A stretch of DNA of 64,000 bases from Pararge aegeria (taxonomy: Eukaryota; Arthropoda; Insecta; Lepidoptera; Nymphalidae), in contig NC_053181.1 in assembly GCF_905163445.1 (NCBI RefSeq), forward strand, positions 3,968,001 to 4,032,000, in the 5' to 3' direction. Both the position numbers and the translations under genes were made by a program. The stretch's first letter is position 1. Each line of letters starts with the position of its first letter. This document shows positions 26,001 through 33,625 of this stretch, piece after piece. The notes beneath the pieces were generated by a model. It searched no databases and was not told the DNA's origin. It saw nothing but the letters and a program-made list of their open reading frames with translations.

Positions 26001-29000
26001 ATGTTTGTGTTATACACAATTTTTAAAGCTTGTCAGAACACAGCCATAGCTTTCGAATAACTGATGAGGTATTGGTGTTGGTGTCGCGGGAATTCATGCG
26101 GCTTGGAAGCAGAATGTCTGTTTGAACGTGATCTAAAGCTGTAAAGTGAACGAAGTAGGTACCTATTTTCTCTCAATATTCCAAAAACTTGCCTACTTTC
26201 TTTAAGCGATCTCGAAATGTATAGTTCGTCTCATTTTAAAGGAGTAGGAGAAGCCAGCAAGACGCTAACGAGTTGTTCATATATTGGATAGAAGCAGGCG
26301 TTACTTTGCGGAAATCCATAATATATTATGAAAATTAAGCTTAATTTGCTATACTCCGCGAACAGCAGGAGAATCTGTATGGTGTAATTTATAATTACTT
26401 CAATCCGTATACTCCACACTAAACAGATCCTCAGCAATGTATCTGCATATCGTCTGCGAAAGGTGCAGAACTCCTTTGTGGGGTTGAGTATACGCTTTTA
26501 CAACATGATTCCTAAAGAAATTCTTGACCTACCAATGCATACATTTAAAAAATGTGTAAAAACGCATCTAGTACAGCGAGGTAACTATTCATTTGATGAA
26601 GTTCTCAATGACAAGGTAGATTGGAAGCAGCCAGCCTCACTCTCATCTCCCGCAATATAGAAAAAATATTGTAAATGTTGATGTTGGAAAAGAGCAACTA
26701 CTGAGTTTCTTGCCGGCTCTTCTCGGTAGAATCTGCTTTACGAACCGGTGGTAGAGTCACTACAAATATACATACTTGACGTTTCAAAAGTGCTTATAAA
26801 GTAGGTCTACTTGAAATAAATGAATTTTGAATTTTGAATTTTTGAATTTTGTACCCTCTTCGCACGTTTCGCTCCGAAACCAGAGCATCCTCAGGAGATG
26901 TTGACTTAACAGTGTACACAGATTATGTGTACGGATTGAAGTAATTATAAATTACACCATACAACAATCAATCAATCTCCAACATGAGCATTTTGAGAAT
27001 TATTCATTATTCTATCTACCCGCAACCGGCTGCTTTCACGGAACCTTGTTATTATGAGACTTAACACTAAACATTTTCATCAATACTGTATGACGATGAG
27101 GTATCATCGGCATCGGCGGCCTGGTCGGAAATTGGTGACCTTTATAATTAGGCTTTACATTAACGCTAACACGTTTTAAAAACAATGCAAGTAACTGGTA
27201 ATAAAGGCGTTACGTTTGTAAGTGTCGATGCGTGCGCGCAGCCACGAAGCTACTTTCATCGCACTCGTCGGACTGGTCGCAGTAGTTTTCCAAAGCACTC
27301 GCATAATCGTTGCTCGCCTCAGATACTGCTTTGATGTAAAATTCGGCCGGATTATAGTTCTTGGGGCATCGCAGGTTGAATCTATAAACAAATTAAGAGC
27401 TTCAGTATGCTGACTACGATCGCTTAAAGCAGTATTATTTTAATATTTATGACGTTTTGTTTTTTGTACTAAAATCCTTATTTTCAGAACGTATTCGTAG
27501 ATGTAAGTGACGCGACGATAGTAAGACCCCCCGAGTCAAGCGAAACGGTTTCTCGTGTTTTTAGTTTCCATCACGACGGATAATAGTACTAAAAACAATT
27601 ATAATTATATATTGTAAGTTAATTTTGAGTTTTTTATTTTTTTAATTTTTATGAGCCAATGCAGAAGCCTCATAGTTTAAAATTACGTAGGTGTGTAGTT
27701 ATCATCATAATTTTACAATTATGCAAGAAAGTGTTTATTAACGTTTCATAACAGCCTGAGATAAGTAGTGATTCTGATTGATTGATGCCTACGATGAACT
27801 TCCATTAGCTCCAACTCAGTCAGGTTTTTGGACTCCCCCTCGCACCATATGTCTATTTGATTAAATTTTTTTTTTTTTTTTTGCATAAAACATTGTAGGT
27901 ATCAGTTTAGTCAAAATCTTTGACATGCAAATCTTAATTTACACAAAGTCATAAGTCATAAGTCAAAGTCAGGTATTCATAATATAACAAAAAAATACTT
28001 ATAATATACATATAAATACCCAGACACTGAAAAACATTTTTGCTCATCACACAAACATTTTCCAGTAGTGGGAATCGAATCCACGGCCTTGGACTCGAAG
28101 CAGGGTCGCTGCCAGCTGCGCCAATCGGCCGCCGTATATCTCATATCAATAAAGATAGGTTAACGAGATGATACTCAGATCGGGACCAGTCTCAGTGGTA
28201 TTAGAAACCTTTCTATTTACACTAAACGTCGTAAGTTTGTTCACTGCAAGGAAATATTTACTTACTTTTCAAACAATTTTTTGCATTCCCCTTGTGAGCC
28301 ATGAAACACCATTCTACCCTCCGACATCAAGGCGATGGAGTTGAACTCTTTGAACAGGTCGGAGGATGGTTGGTGCACGGAGCATATCACGGTTCTGCCA
28401 CTAACTGCTAGTTGCTTTAACACCCCTATGACGAGCGCCGCATTATAGCTGTCCAGGCCAGTTGTCGGTTCGTCGCAAATGATAATCTGCGGGCTGGAGA
28501 GTAACTGGAAAACGGATTATCATCAGTATTATTGTAAACCATCACCGTGGGTTGGTTACAAGATGATACAAGGCCGGTTGTACTCTTAGAGTGAGTTAGG
28601 TTGTAGTCCACCAAGCTGCCAGTGCGTATTAGTAGACTGAAATTATATTACAATTTGAATTTGAATTTTCTTACTTCTACCCTTAACATTTGGCAATTGG
28701 CTTATTATTAAGCCAATTGCCAAATGTTAAGGTAAAATTAATTAAGTTGATATTATTTTAATGCTATTTCTGAAATAAAGTGATATTTTACAGGCAATAA
28801 AACGGATGGTGCACGAAGTAAAGATATAAAATAAACTTTCTTAATTTAATTATCTAAATAAATTAAGTCGTATTCCTTACCGAAGTAGCTAAAGACAGCA
28901 ACCTTCGCTCGCCACCTGACAATGAACTTATGGGAGAATATTGAAGCATCGTAAGTTTAAGTTCCTTTAACAATTTCGCTAAAGTTTGCCGGTGTGAAGA

Positions 29001-32000
29001 CTTCTTTACGCTTCCCAGTTTCATTTCTGTCTGAAACACAATATCACTTATAAATACAAAAACCTACGTTTACGTATTCGATTGCGTGAACGTAAACGAC
29101 GATTGATATGGGATCGAAAAAGCGCCACATAGTTCCAATATTGGAAAACAGTATTTTCACTAGACAGTGCTTTACCGATGACATATAAATAGTAGTTAAT
29201 TTTCACGTGATTGATTAAGTAAATCTAGATCGAAAATCTCACAATGGGACATATTTGAATTTACTTGTCTGTATTTCTTTCCACTGGTATATCAATTAGC
29301 TAGCACTCTTAAACTTCTTTGTAGCCCTACAGCTAGCAATTACAGACGTTTAGGGAAAAATATCTGTTTAAACAGAACACTAAACTATTGTAAACAGGTA
29401 GGTAAAAGGTCTTTGACATTACAGAGCAAATACAAACCGGGCTACGTTATTTAAAATGGGCATCAATGCTCTAATTTTTCCACGCGATCTGTAATAAAGA
29501 CTAGGAGTAATTTGCCATGTTAAAGCTAGGAGTTGGGAAGGAAGCCAGTTTTTTTTAACACAGCATTTTTCTTAATAGCTTTAATTTACGGACCACGAAG
29601 CCCATCTGTTTATAAATGAAAAACACAGCCTATAAACCGAGTAATACTTCGCAGGGCATGAAAGAAGCAAGTCCTAGAAGTGGAATACAGCAATGATACT
29701 TAAAGCAGAGGCAGAATCATAGGCGGTAGTACGTATCCGGACGAGCTCTGTCACAAAATGCTTTACTACTACAATATTATTGTACATTTAACCTACAAGT
29801 TCCGTCCACACTCCTGGAATGGGTACTTAAAGCTTTTTGAAAGAGAATAATTAAAATCCAGGACGAAAATATCAAAGACAGATCCTGAAACGACGAAGTG
29901 ACTCGGCTAAGGTAGGATCCGCCATTTGAGATAGAGTTAGGTAATGTAAGTAAAGTAGTAAAAGTCGCCCTGTAAATGCCATCCTGAAGAAAAAAGGACA
30001 TTGAACTGTCTAGTCGATTGTTTAGATTACTGACCAAATTTTGTACGCTGGAGTTGCCTGACTAGATATGTTGTGCCTTTTTTTTGTGAACAAATAAATA
30101 TCTTTTCATTCATTTCACTCATGTCATTTATTTCATCCATTTCATTTATTTAATTAATTTCAGTTCATTAAGTCTGTTTTGTATGTTTGCCATTATGTTA
30201 AGTTAAACGTATATAGTAGGTAGTAACTTTAAGCAGTAGGAAAGGTTAGGTTAATGCATTCATAATACACTTTAATTCTAATAAGTCTACAGGACAAGCA
30301 TATAAAAAAGAACGCTAACAATGGGAAAATAAGAGAGATTAAATACTGATGCCTGCGATTTTGTCCTCATTTGATTCCTATTGCCTGAAATAGAAATCGT
30401 TATTTTTACACGAAACAATATTTGAATCACATTTTAATTAACTACAGTTTCATAACATATTTAAAATGAGTATTCTTTTTTTTAAATTTCTCTATTTTCA
30501 AATTAGAAATCGTTTATTTTTATTACAGGTTTTAGTTTAATGCTGATGTTTAGTGTTGAATCTGTTTCGGTAATAATGTAACTCTTTATAAAATTATCGT
30601 TATAGGATACGTCACCTATGGTAATGTGGCAAAATGCTACCTTGACTTTGACATTCAATGGGATATATGTATTTTTTTCTTGTTGTTAATAAATAATGAT
30701 TTAACAATAACTTAAAAACTTTTTTAATAATGAATCCTTGAAAAAAAACAAACAATTTATCTATTTATTTTACATCTTGTAAAATAAATGGCAGGGCCAC
30801 TTACACTAACTTGATAGAACTACATAATTTATGGGTAACAATAAGACAAATGAATTAAAGATGACATTTAACATTATATAAGACATGATATTAATATAGT
30901 AATGATAAGAAGAATATAGATGAAGAATATAATGATACTCGGCGAATATTGAAGTGAAAGTCATCGAATATACCTGTACCTGTACCGAGTACCTCAACAA
31001 TTCACGGAACAATGCTGTCCACAATGAAACCTTAGCGTCGATTGACTGTACAACTAACATTGAAAACCACGATTGATCCTTTTTTTATGTTAATGCAAGC
31101 ATGGTTCGACGTTTTGAAAAGTCACAAAAAGCCAAAACAGAATAGGATAATTTTATGTTATACTAACCATAAATAGCAAGTGTTCTTTGACAGTAATACT
31201 GTCCATGAATACGTCAAACTGTGGCACTATCTCGATCAAACCACGCTGCACTTTCTTGATATCAGTTCCATTGACCGTCACGGTGCCAGAGTTCGGAAGA
31301 GTGCATTTTCCCGCCAGTGAAACTAGGAAAGTCGTTTTCCCGGCGCCACTGTAATTATTTTTTATTTCATGACTTCCTGTACGAACATATAAATAACACA
31401 AAAACAATTTAGTTTCCTTTTGTGACAGAGCTCCCCCATGGATGTACGGCCATGCTTACTTCTACCGCATAGCGGAATTGTTGCAATTCTGTTTTTCGGT
31501 CTGAAGGGCGTGGTTGCCGGTGTAATTACAAGGACATAAAAACACAAACATTTGGATAATTTTTGTGTATCTGTTCGAACGGGCTTATCGTTAGAATGTT
31601 AATGTTGAATGTTTCAAAGTTTCTCATTGTAATATGAACATTTGAAAGGAAACTAGAATGTTTCCAAAAATGCATATACTAATTTCGGCATCGGCCGTAA
31701 CTTAGTGGTCAAAGCGCTCAGGCCGCGATTGCCAGAGTTGCAGGTTCAAATCCTGCCTGTATAAAATTGATATTTCCTCCAAGTGTAAGTAAAAAAACTA
31801 TTAAAAACTTATATTAATGGGTTAATATTAAATTAGTTATATTATAGTTAAGTTATTGTGGATTTCACCGTACCTTGGACCAATAACAGCGACGAACTCA
31901 CCGGTTGTTATGGAAGCAGAAACTGTAAAATTGTAACAATTAGTTAACAAAAATGTAGTAATTAAACAATTATGAAGTTTTTTCTCTTTTTTTTCAGAGG

Positions 32001-32756
32001 ATTGAGGAAAAATGTGACTGATCCTTTTCTTTATTAAAAATTGTTTATGTTATAAACAGATATCTTTTTATATGAGTTAATGACTATGTTAAATAAATGG
32101 GTTAAGACATTGGTACAGCTGGAACAAATGTGATGAATAGGTATTCGAAGAAACTTTTGCCGTCACTCTGAGCGCTGTCTTCCCCTCGTAGAGGGGCTCA
32201 GGCACCAGACAGACATAACCGCAGCTCAACCGATTTTACCTATAAAAAATGTTTTCTCATCCAAAACTGAACCGATTCAATTATTTGCATGCATCAAAAA
32301 TAATTCATGATCATGTACATTTTTAGAAAGATTTCCGGTTCATCTTTCTTACTTTTATGTTAGTTTTTTTTACAATTTGTCTATGGGTCCTCTGAACTTT
32401 ACGTTAAAATAGGTGAATTATTTGTCATTTTAGGGGGTCAGATTTATAAAGTATTTAGCTTTTATATATAGCTACATAGCTATATAGATAGCGACATGTC
32501 TGCAGTGGACTTTGATTTTCCAAATAAAAAAGATTAAATTATAATAGAAGTAGTAAGGAAATAGGGGAATACATTTTGTATGGAGAATCTCATCTGTACT
32601 TTCCTCTTAACATAATAACTTAAACTTACCATCATTTACAATAATCACTTCAGGCTTCGTGGGTTTACGTCTCCACCAAGATTTTTCTTCTTTGGTCCAG
32701 ACTTTTAGATGTTCTATTTTTATCATAACATATTTCCTATTCAGTTTTTTGATTGA
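10802..32756 (-). CDS. ABCG half-transporter gene (White/Brown/Ok group), multi-exon, incomplete model
   Basis: Half-size ABC transporter with the ABCG order: one N-terminal nucleotide-binding domain, then one membrane domain. Proposed coding exons, 5' to 3' on the minus strand: 32756-32630, 31922-31874, 31348-31168, 29030-28881, 28504-28266, 27381-27214, [missing exon], 13117-12893, 12307-12172, 11008-10802, [C-terminal exon uncertain]. Splice sites are GT/AG and every junction inside each block keeps frame. Family knowledge: insect ABCG half-transporters of this group dimerise and load pigment precursors or urate into pigment granules. The PTTGLDSY form of the Walker B/D-loop is more Brown- or Ok-like than White-like in my judgement, so no symbol is given. 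A second possibility is two tandem genes, because of the extra exon at 15145-15250. Sure of the family; unsure of orthology and completeness. Confidence 0.85.
11075..11190 (+). mobile_element. LINE 3' end (rRNA-like 'gataaggccgcc' family)
   Basis: ggagatcacttcaagcgat, aaggccgcctttgtgcat and tgtgcaataaagac, then (ttc)n: the 3' UTR of a non-LTR element found eight times in the window. The clade cannot be named without its coding region. Confidence 0.6.
11206..11455 (-). mobile_element. SINE family B
   Basis: actaaagggcaagggtctcc through ggtttcctcactatgttttc to ccactgcgctatcaccgctt; body intact, head shortened. In the ABCG intron between exons H and I. Confidence 0.85.
11560..11660 (-). mobile_element. 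LINE 3' end with (TTGAAT)n tail
   Basis: tcaaattcaaattcaaaaat followed by cataggcctatcacaggcg, the reverse of the end at 24740-24792. Confidence 0.65.
12172..12307 (-). CDS. ABCG exon H: membrane helices 3-4
   Basis: 136 bp, acceptor tttaccaacag, donor TATG|gtcagtat, phase 0 in and phase 1 out. Reads MPRCVVWSLTYVAIATFMVE, then MPDHLLTSLKIATALVATAV and ASTAY. Despite the leading ATG this is an internal exon: it joins RFLCL of exon G and G|LGMGAIF of exon I. Strongly hydrophobic, as expected of a helix pair. Confidence 0.9.
12893..13117 (-). CDS. ABCG exon G: first membrane helices and conserved FRRE/YR motif
   Basis: 225 bp (75 codons), acceptor ggttttaacag, donor TTTA|gtaagtaa, phase 0 on both sides. 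Reads IISSVIIGTCYVGISGTTQ, then RGVQDLRGFLWL and SEVSFSVSYCALYAF, and ends VLFRREVGVYRASTFYVSRF. GxQ(D/N)xxGxLF and FxREhxxxxYrxxxYfxxk are classic landmarks of the ABCG membrane domain, at the end of helix 1, helix 2 and the elbow before helix 3. The exon carrying the residues before helix 1 is missing from the model. Confidence 0.9.
13141..13445 (-). mobile_element. SINE family B, rearranged partial repeats
   Basis: The block ccatgctggccaagtataaattggtacac plus ttatgagaacgttatg occurs twice (about 13217 and 13378) around a third partial unit, showing internal duplication. It begins about 24 bp beyond the acceptor of ABCG exon G. Confidence 0.7.
13880..14045 (+). mobile_element. SINE family A, 5'-truncated
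   Basis: Retains cagttatcttagaacccata, acacaagctacgctta, agatggcgatgtg and the (ttattta)n end. The tRNA-like head is absent. In the intron between ABCG exon 15145-15250 and exon 13117-12893. Confidence 0.75.
14812..15110. mobile_element. Two head-to-head SINE family B fragments next to the orphan exon
   Basis: A minus-oriented piece (14812-14885, accagcccattacagggcac) faces a plus-oriented one (about 14910-15110, tggtgaaggaaaacatcgtg to gtgccccgtagtgggccgg). The second ends 35 bp from the donor of exon 15145-15250. Confidence 0.75.
15145..15250 (-). CDS. Duplicate ABCG membrane-domain exon (orphan or alternative)
   Basis: 106 bp, acceptor ttaatttcag, donor CACA|gtaagtat, both strong; phase 0 in and phase 1 out. 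Encodes VPEVLVATSAVVAVAVNPYI and then QKGYQKLCLSTISIH, the ABCG membrane helix that starts with a Pro and reaches a YP/NP turn. It corresponds to exon 12172-12307 (MPRCVVWSLTYVAIATFMVE) and has identical phases but is ten codons shorter. It cannot splice in frame into 13117-12893, but it could splice directly into 11008-10802. Either it is an exon of a second, tandem ABCG copy or an exon duplicate that is dead or alternatively used. No partner exon equivalent to 13117-12893 was found upstream. Confidence 0.6.
16194..16228. repeat. Perfect hairpin, 14-bp arms, 7-nt loop
   Basis: acagctctaaaatt, loop acatttc, aattttagagctgt. In the large ABCG intron. Confidence 0.85.
17335..17580 (-). mobile_element. 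Unclassified interspersed repeat
   Basis: Shares the block tattggatagaagcgggcgttactttgcgg with 26281-26310 (one base different). Its antisense frame at 17336-17536 is not a gene. Confidence 0.45.
17603..18040 (+). mobile_element. Helitron-like element with TC...CTAG ends in an A^T site
   Basis: Begins TCCCTACTAATATTATAA and ends gtgggcaacagctag. The base before is A and the base after is T, as expected for Helitron insertion. Body: acgctttcacgcgaaaacta, ctgaaccgatcttcatga, then cgcagacgaagtcgtgggc near the 3' end. No transposase, so non-autonomous. Helitron assignment is inferred from the termini. Confidence 0.7.
18041..18168 (+). mobile_element. Second, truncated Helitron-like unit in tandem
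   Basis: Immediately repeats the 5' portion of the preceding element (acattataaatgtgaatgta ... ttcttggaggtaatag) and stops at about 18168. Confidence 0.65.
18290..18560. mobile_element. MITE family C with long terminal inverted repeats
   Basis: Arms of about 57 bp, from ctccgcgaacagcattagaa to tttcttcaatccgtat, pair with their reverse complement at 18495-18551. Centre contains cgcacgtttcgctccgaaac and gcatcctcaggagatgttg. No coding capacity. This copy has the uninterrupted site caatgtaccctc. Confidence 0.75.
19398..19602 (+). mobile_element. Short Helitron-like element
   Basis: tcctactaatattataaatg at the 5' end, contains (ggat)n and gcaaaaactactgaacca, and ends cgcgggcaacagttgg. The 141-codon antisense frame at 19243-19668 is an artefact of it. 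Confidence 0.6.
20041..20300 (-). mobile_element. SINE family A, full-length
   Basis: Complete from the (aaat)n end to the head cgctgcccactgcgccaat. The open frames read across it are not genes. Confidence 0.88.
21240..21450 (-). mobile_element. MITE family C, partial
   Basis: Centre cctgaggatgctccggtttc and one arm (aaggattgaagaaattataa to ttttcgcggagtatagc) are present; the other arm is absent. Confidence 0.7.
21645..21704. repeat. Perfect hairpin, 25-bp arms, 10-nt loop
   Basis: Left arm 21645-21669 (atttcaaacctcgtggtgta...) and exact complement 21680-21704. Sits at the 5' truncation point of the RTE fragment. Confidence 0.9.
21705..22050 (+). mobile_element. RTE-type LINE 3' fragment
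   Basis: Frame reads SLRDKIRNEVIRQRTKVTDI, then VLKWQWAGHV, VGRPPTRWSDDLRKVAG and EAYVQQWTHNG with stop at 22028-22030, followed by a (tga)n tail. This is the C-terminal end of RTE reverse transcriptase, about 108 codons. Its 5' truncation point abuts the perfect hairpin at 21645-21704. Confidence 0.88.
22295..22345 (+). mobile_element. Tiny RTE remnant
   Basis: ggtggacagaagacattaag followed by cgagtcgcatgga corresponds to the RWTDDIKRVAG-coding block; nothing else of the element remains. Confidence 0.5.
22370..22560 (+). mobile_element. Interspersed repeat (also at 54030 and 43565)
   Basis: actcattcagccattaatat, gtattgtgttcaaaaacag and cgcacgtctcac match ttattcagccattatttcat and tgtccaaaaacagagaag at 54030-54240. 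The adjoining aaaagcactgcctaccctaaaat block matches 43590-43613. Confidence 0.55.
22905..23381. mobile_element. Fold-back MITE with arms of about 155 bp
   Basis: Left arm 22905-23060 (starts gaaagagcgagacctcc) pairs almost perfectly with right arm 23228-23381 (ends ggaggtctcgctctttc), around a 167-bp centre. No protein. Lies in the large ABCG intron. Confidence 0.8.
23565..23815 (+). mobile_element. SINE-like family D
   Basis: ccctggcgcaacggtgagagg, gctagttaccaccctaccga, aaagacgtgccgctaagcg, ccatcttagactgcatca and agtggaataaaa. Five copies in the window. Confidence 0.7.
24600..24792 (+). mobile_element. LINE 3' end with (TTGAAT)n tail
   Basis: gggcgcgtttggtctggacc, taagtgcctgtgataggcc and ttttgaatttgaatttgaat. 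No coding region is attached. The frame 24771-25031 starts in this tail and is not a gene. Confidence 0.65.
25160..25440 (-). mobile_element. Decayed RTE 3' end
   Basis: atcatcatatcaacc tail followed by the reverse complement of the C-terminal block (ccacggttttgaaccg, cgtctaggcccccgaatggg, cggcagcttcgcaactccc). A more diverged subfamily than the copy at 33626. Confidence 0.65.
26315..26965. mobile_element. MITE family C interrupted by a LINE 3' end
   Basis: Left part 26315-26441 (tgaaaattaagcttaatttg to ccacactaaacag and aatgta) and right part 26850-26965 (tgtaccctcttcgcacgttt to gattgaagtaattataaatt) flank a 409-bp insertion. Confidence 0.8.
26442..26849 (+). mobile_element. LINE 3' end inserted in MITE family C
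   Basis: Codes SAYRLRKVQNSFVGLSIRFY, NMIPKEILDLPMHTFKKCVK and ends LNDKVDWKQPASLSSPAI, the C-terminus of a non-LTR element protein. A 3' UTR (tttcttgccggctcttctcg, gtggtagagtcactacaa) and a (ttgaatttt)n tail follow. Flanked by tgta on both sides. Confidence 0.8.
27214..27381 (-). CDS. ABCG exon F: linker after the nucleotide-binding domain
   Basis: 168 bp, acceptor tttgtttatag, phase 2 in, likely donor AAAC|gtaacgcc (phase 2 out). Completes K and reads FNLRCPKNYNPAEFYIKAVS, which carries the CPxNYNPAEFY signature found at this point in White-family ABCG proteins. An acidic, Cys-containing linker follows (ENYCDQSDECDE) and then HRHLQ. This frame has no Met, so the exon is easily missed. The alternative donor GAAA|gtagct would give a shorter exon in phase 1. 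Confidence 0.85.
27965..28135 (-). mobile_element. SINE family A, 3'-truncated
   Basis: Head gctgccagctgcgccaatcg, box B gggaatcgaatccacgg and cacccagacactg-like body are present; the cccaaagtaagcg block and tail are missing. Inserted in the ABCG intron between exons E and F. Confidence 0.85.
28266..28504 (-). CDS. ABCG exon E: Walker B, D-loop, H-loop
   Basis: 239 bp, acceptor tttccag, donor AA|gtaagtaa, phase 0 in and phase 2 out. Contains IIICDEPTTGLDS (Walker B with the catalytic Glu, plus D-loop, around residues 176-188) and CSVHQPSSDLF with the switch His (about residue 213). The exon then runs through SEGRMVFHGSQGECKKLFE. All catalytic positions are conserved, so an active ATPase is expected. 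Confidence 0.95.
28681..28732. repeat. Perfect hairpin, 24-bp arms, 4-nt loop
   Basis: Left arm 28681-28704 (ccttaacatttggcaattgg...), loop ttat, complement 28709-28732. In the intron between ABCG exons D and E. Confidence 0.9.
28881..29030 (-). CDS. ABCG exon D: ABC signature motif
   Basis: 150 bp (50 codons), acceptor tgtgtttcag, donor TCG|gtaaggaa, phase 0 on both sides. Encodes a basic helical stretch (QTLAKLLKELKL) and then SSLSGGERRLLSLATS; LSGGE is the ABC signature that binds ATP in the partner subunit (assembled residues 156-160). Joins exon E in frame as LATS|LLSSPQIIICDE. Confidence 0.94.
31168..31348 (-). CDS. ABCG exon C: Walker A lysine, Q-loop
   Basis: 181 bp, acceptor ataattacag, donor ATG|gttagta, phase 2 in and phase 0 out. 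Begins GAGKTTFLVSLAGK, completing the ATP-binding P-loop (assembled residues 57-64). It continues with NSGTVTVNGTDI and IVPQFDVFMDSITVKEHL, where the Gln of VPQ is the Q-loop (about residue 102) and TVKEHLLF is the family hallmark after it. All expected ATP-binding residues in this part are intact. Confidence 0.93.
31425..31545 (+). mobile_element. Interspersed repeat fragment
   Basis: gtgacagagctcccccatgg, gcttacttctaccgc and tttttcggtctgaagggcg; related to 33395-33455 (attccggtctgaagagcgtg) and to 19675-19800 (gagctcgtccgtggaaat). In the intron between ABCG exons B and C. Confidence 0.5.
31685..31775 (+). mobile_element. tRNA-like SINE head, another family
   Basis: taacttagtggtcaaagcg (box A) and gcaggttcaaatcctgcc (box B with a pairable T-arm), followed by non-tRNA sequence. 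The ends do not pair as an acceptor stem. In the intron between ABCG exons B and C. Confidence 0.6.
31874..31922 (-). CDS. ABCG exon B: 49-bp exon leading into the Walker A loop
   Basis: A very short exon, phase 1 in and phase 2 out, encoding SASITTGEFVAVIGP. It supplies the first half of the Walker A motif; the Ser of GPSGAGKT is split across the next intron (AG|T). Acceptor attttacag is good. Donor AAG|gtacggtg departs from consensus after gta. Frame and sequence agree exactly with exons A and C, so the exon is secure despite its size. Confidence 0.88.
32630..32756 (-). CDS. ABCG exon A: N-terminus of the nucleotide-binding domain
   Basis: 127 bp, bounded by acceptor tatttccag and donor G|gtaagttt; phase 0 in, phase 1 out. 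Encodes SIKKLNRKYVMIKIEHLKVW followed by a basic, Trp-rich stretch ending PEVIIVND. IEHLKVW and VIIVND are the first beta-strands before the P-loop. The Met at residue 11 (codon 32726-32724) could be the initiator, since Brown/Ok-type proteins can be short at the N-terminus. However, the good acceptor and the open frame upstream of that Met leave an earlier exon possible. No promoter could be placed; GATAAGATAG at about 32914 lies roughly 150 bp upstream of the exon. Confidence 0.82.
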
Positions 32757-33479
32757 CTGGAAATAGACAAGAAAATGAGTTGCCTTGTAGAGTTTGTTAC
32801 TTAGCGATATGTGGTTTAGTATTTTCTTCTTTTTTTTGTATTCCTATTTATTGTAAATATTGCCTTTAAAATGTTTAAAGAAACTAGTGGTTCAACGGAA
32901 AAATAAAACTTCTGATAAGATAGCAAAGCCCTTGACAAAGCCTCATCCGCACTCAATATACAATGACCCACCGCGTCGCACTATCTGCCCGCGCTATTAA
33001 CAATCACAGCGTGATGTTCAATCTTCATAGCCAAAAACCCTCTTCGTCAATTGGATTATCAAATGCTAAAAACACATTACTTATAGTAATGCTCAAAACA
33101 CATACTTCATTAGTAATAATTTCTATCTATGAAATCCAACGGTCAAGATAAAAAAATACTGTGCCAGCTTTATTATTCGACTGTAGATATAAATAAATAA
33201 AAGAAACATATTTATAAATCATTTAAAAATTAAGAATCTAGAGCCGGCCAATCTGTATTAAAACGGCATAAGATCACAACATAAGACACAGCAGCATAAG
33301 ATAAGACACTATTTAAGTTGATAGTTTATTTCAATTTCAACATCAAATTAAAATTTAATTTAGTAGTGTAGTTTAGCTTTTTGTGACACGCACGGGAGCA
33401 CGTCGAGGGAACTATATACAATGCTGTATTCCGGTCTGAAGAGCGTGGTTGCCCATTTTATAAATATGTAAATAAATAA

Positions 33480-33625
33480 ATAAATAAACTACGTCAATAC
33501 ACACATCGCCATCTAGCCCCAAAGTAAGCGTAGCATGTGTTATGGGTACTAATATAGCTAATTAATATTTTAAGTATGAATATAATACACATTAATACTT
33601 ATAATATACAGATAAACAGACAGAC
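33480..33625 (-). mobile_element. SINE family A, 3' part, split by the RTE insertion
   Basis: Carries the (aaat)n end, the block atctagccccaaagtaagcg and the gataaacag region, ending exactly at the RTE target-site duplication. The remaining tRNA-like head is at 34707-34805. Confidence 0.85.

Noticed and set aside
26030..26138. Candidate missing ABCG exon (acceptor ttcactttacag; frame in phase reads FRSRSNRHSASKPHEF ...)
   Set aside because: The acceptor is good and the phase matches exon F, but there is no consensus donor before the stop and no resemblance to the expected WxxQFxxLxxR segment.
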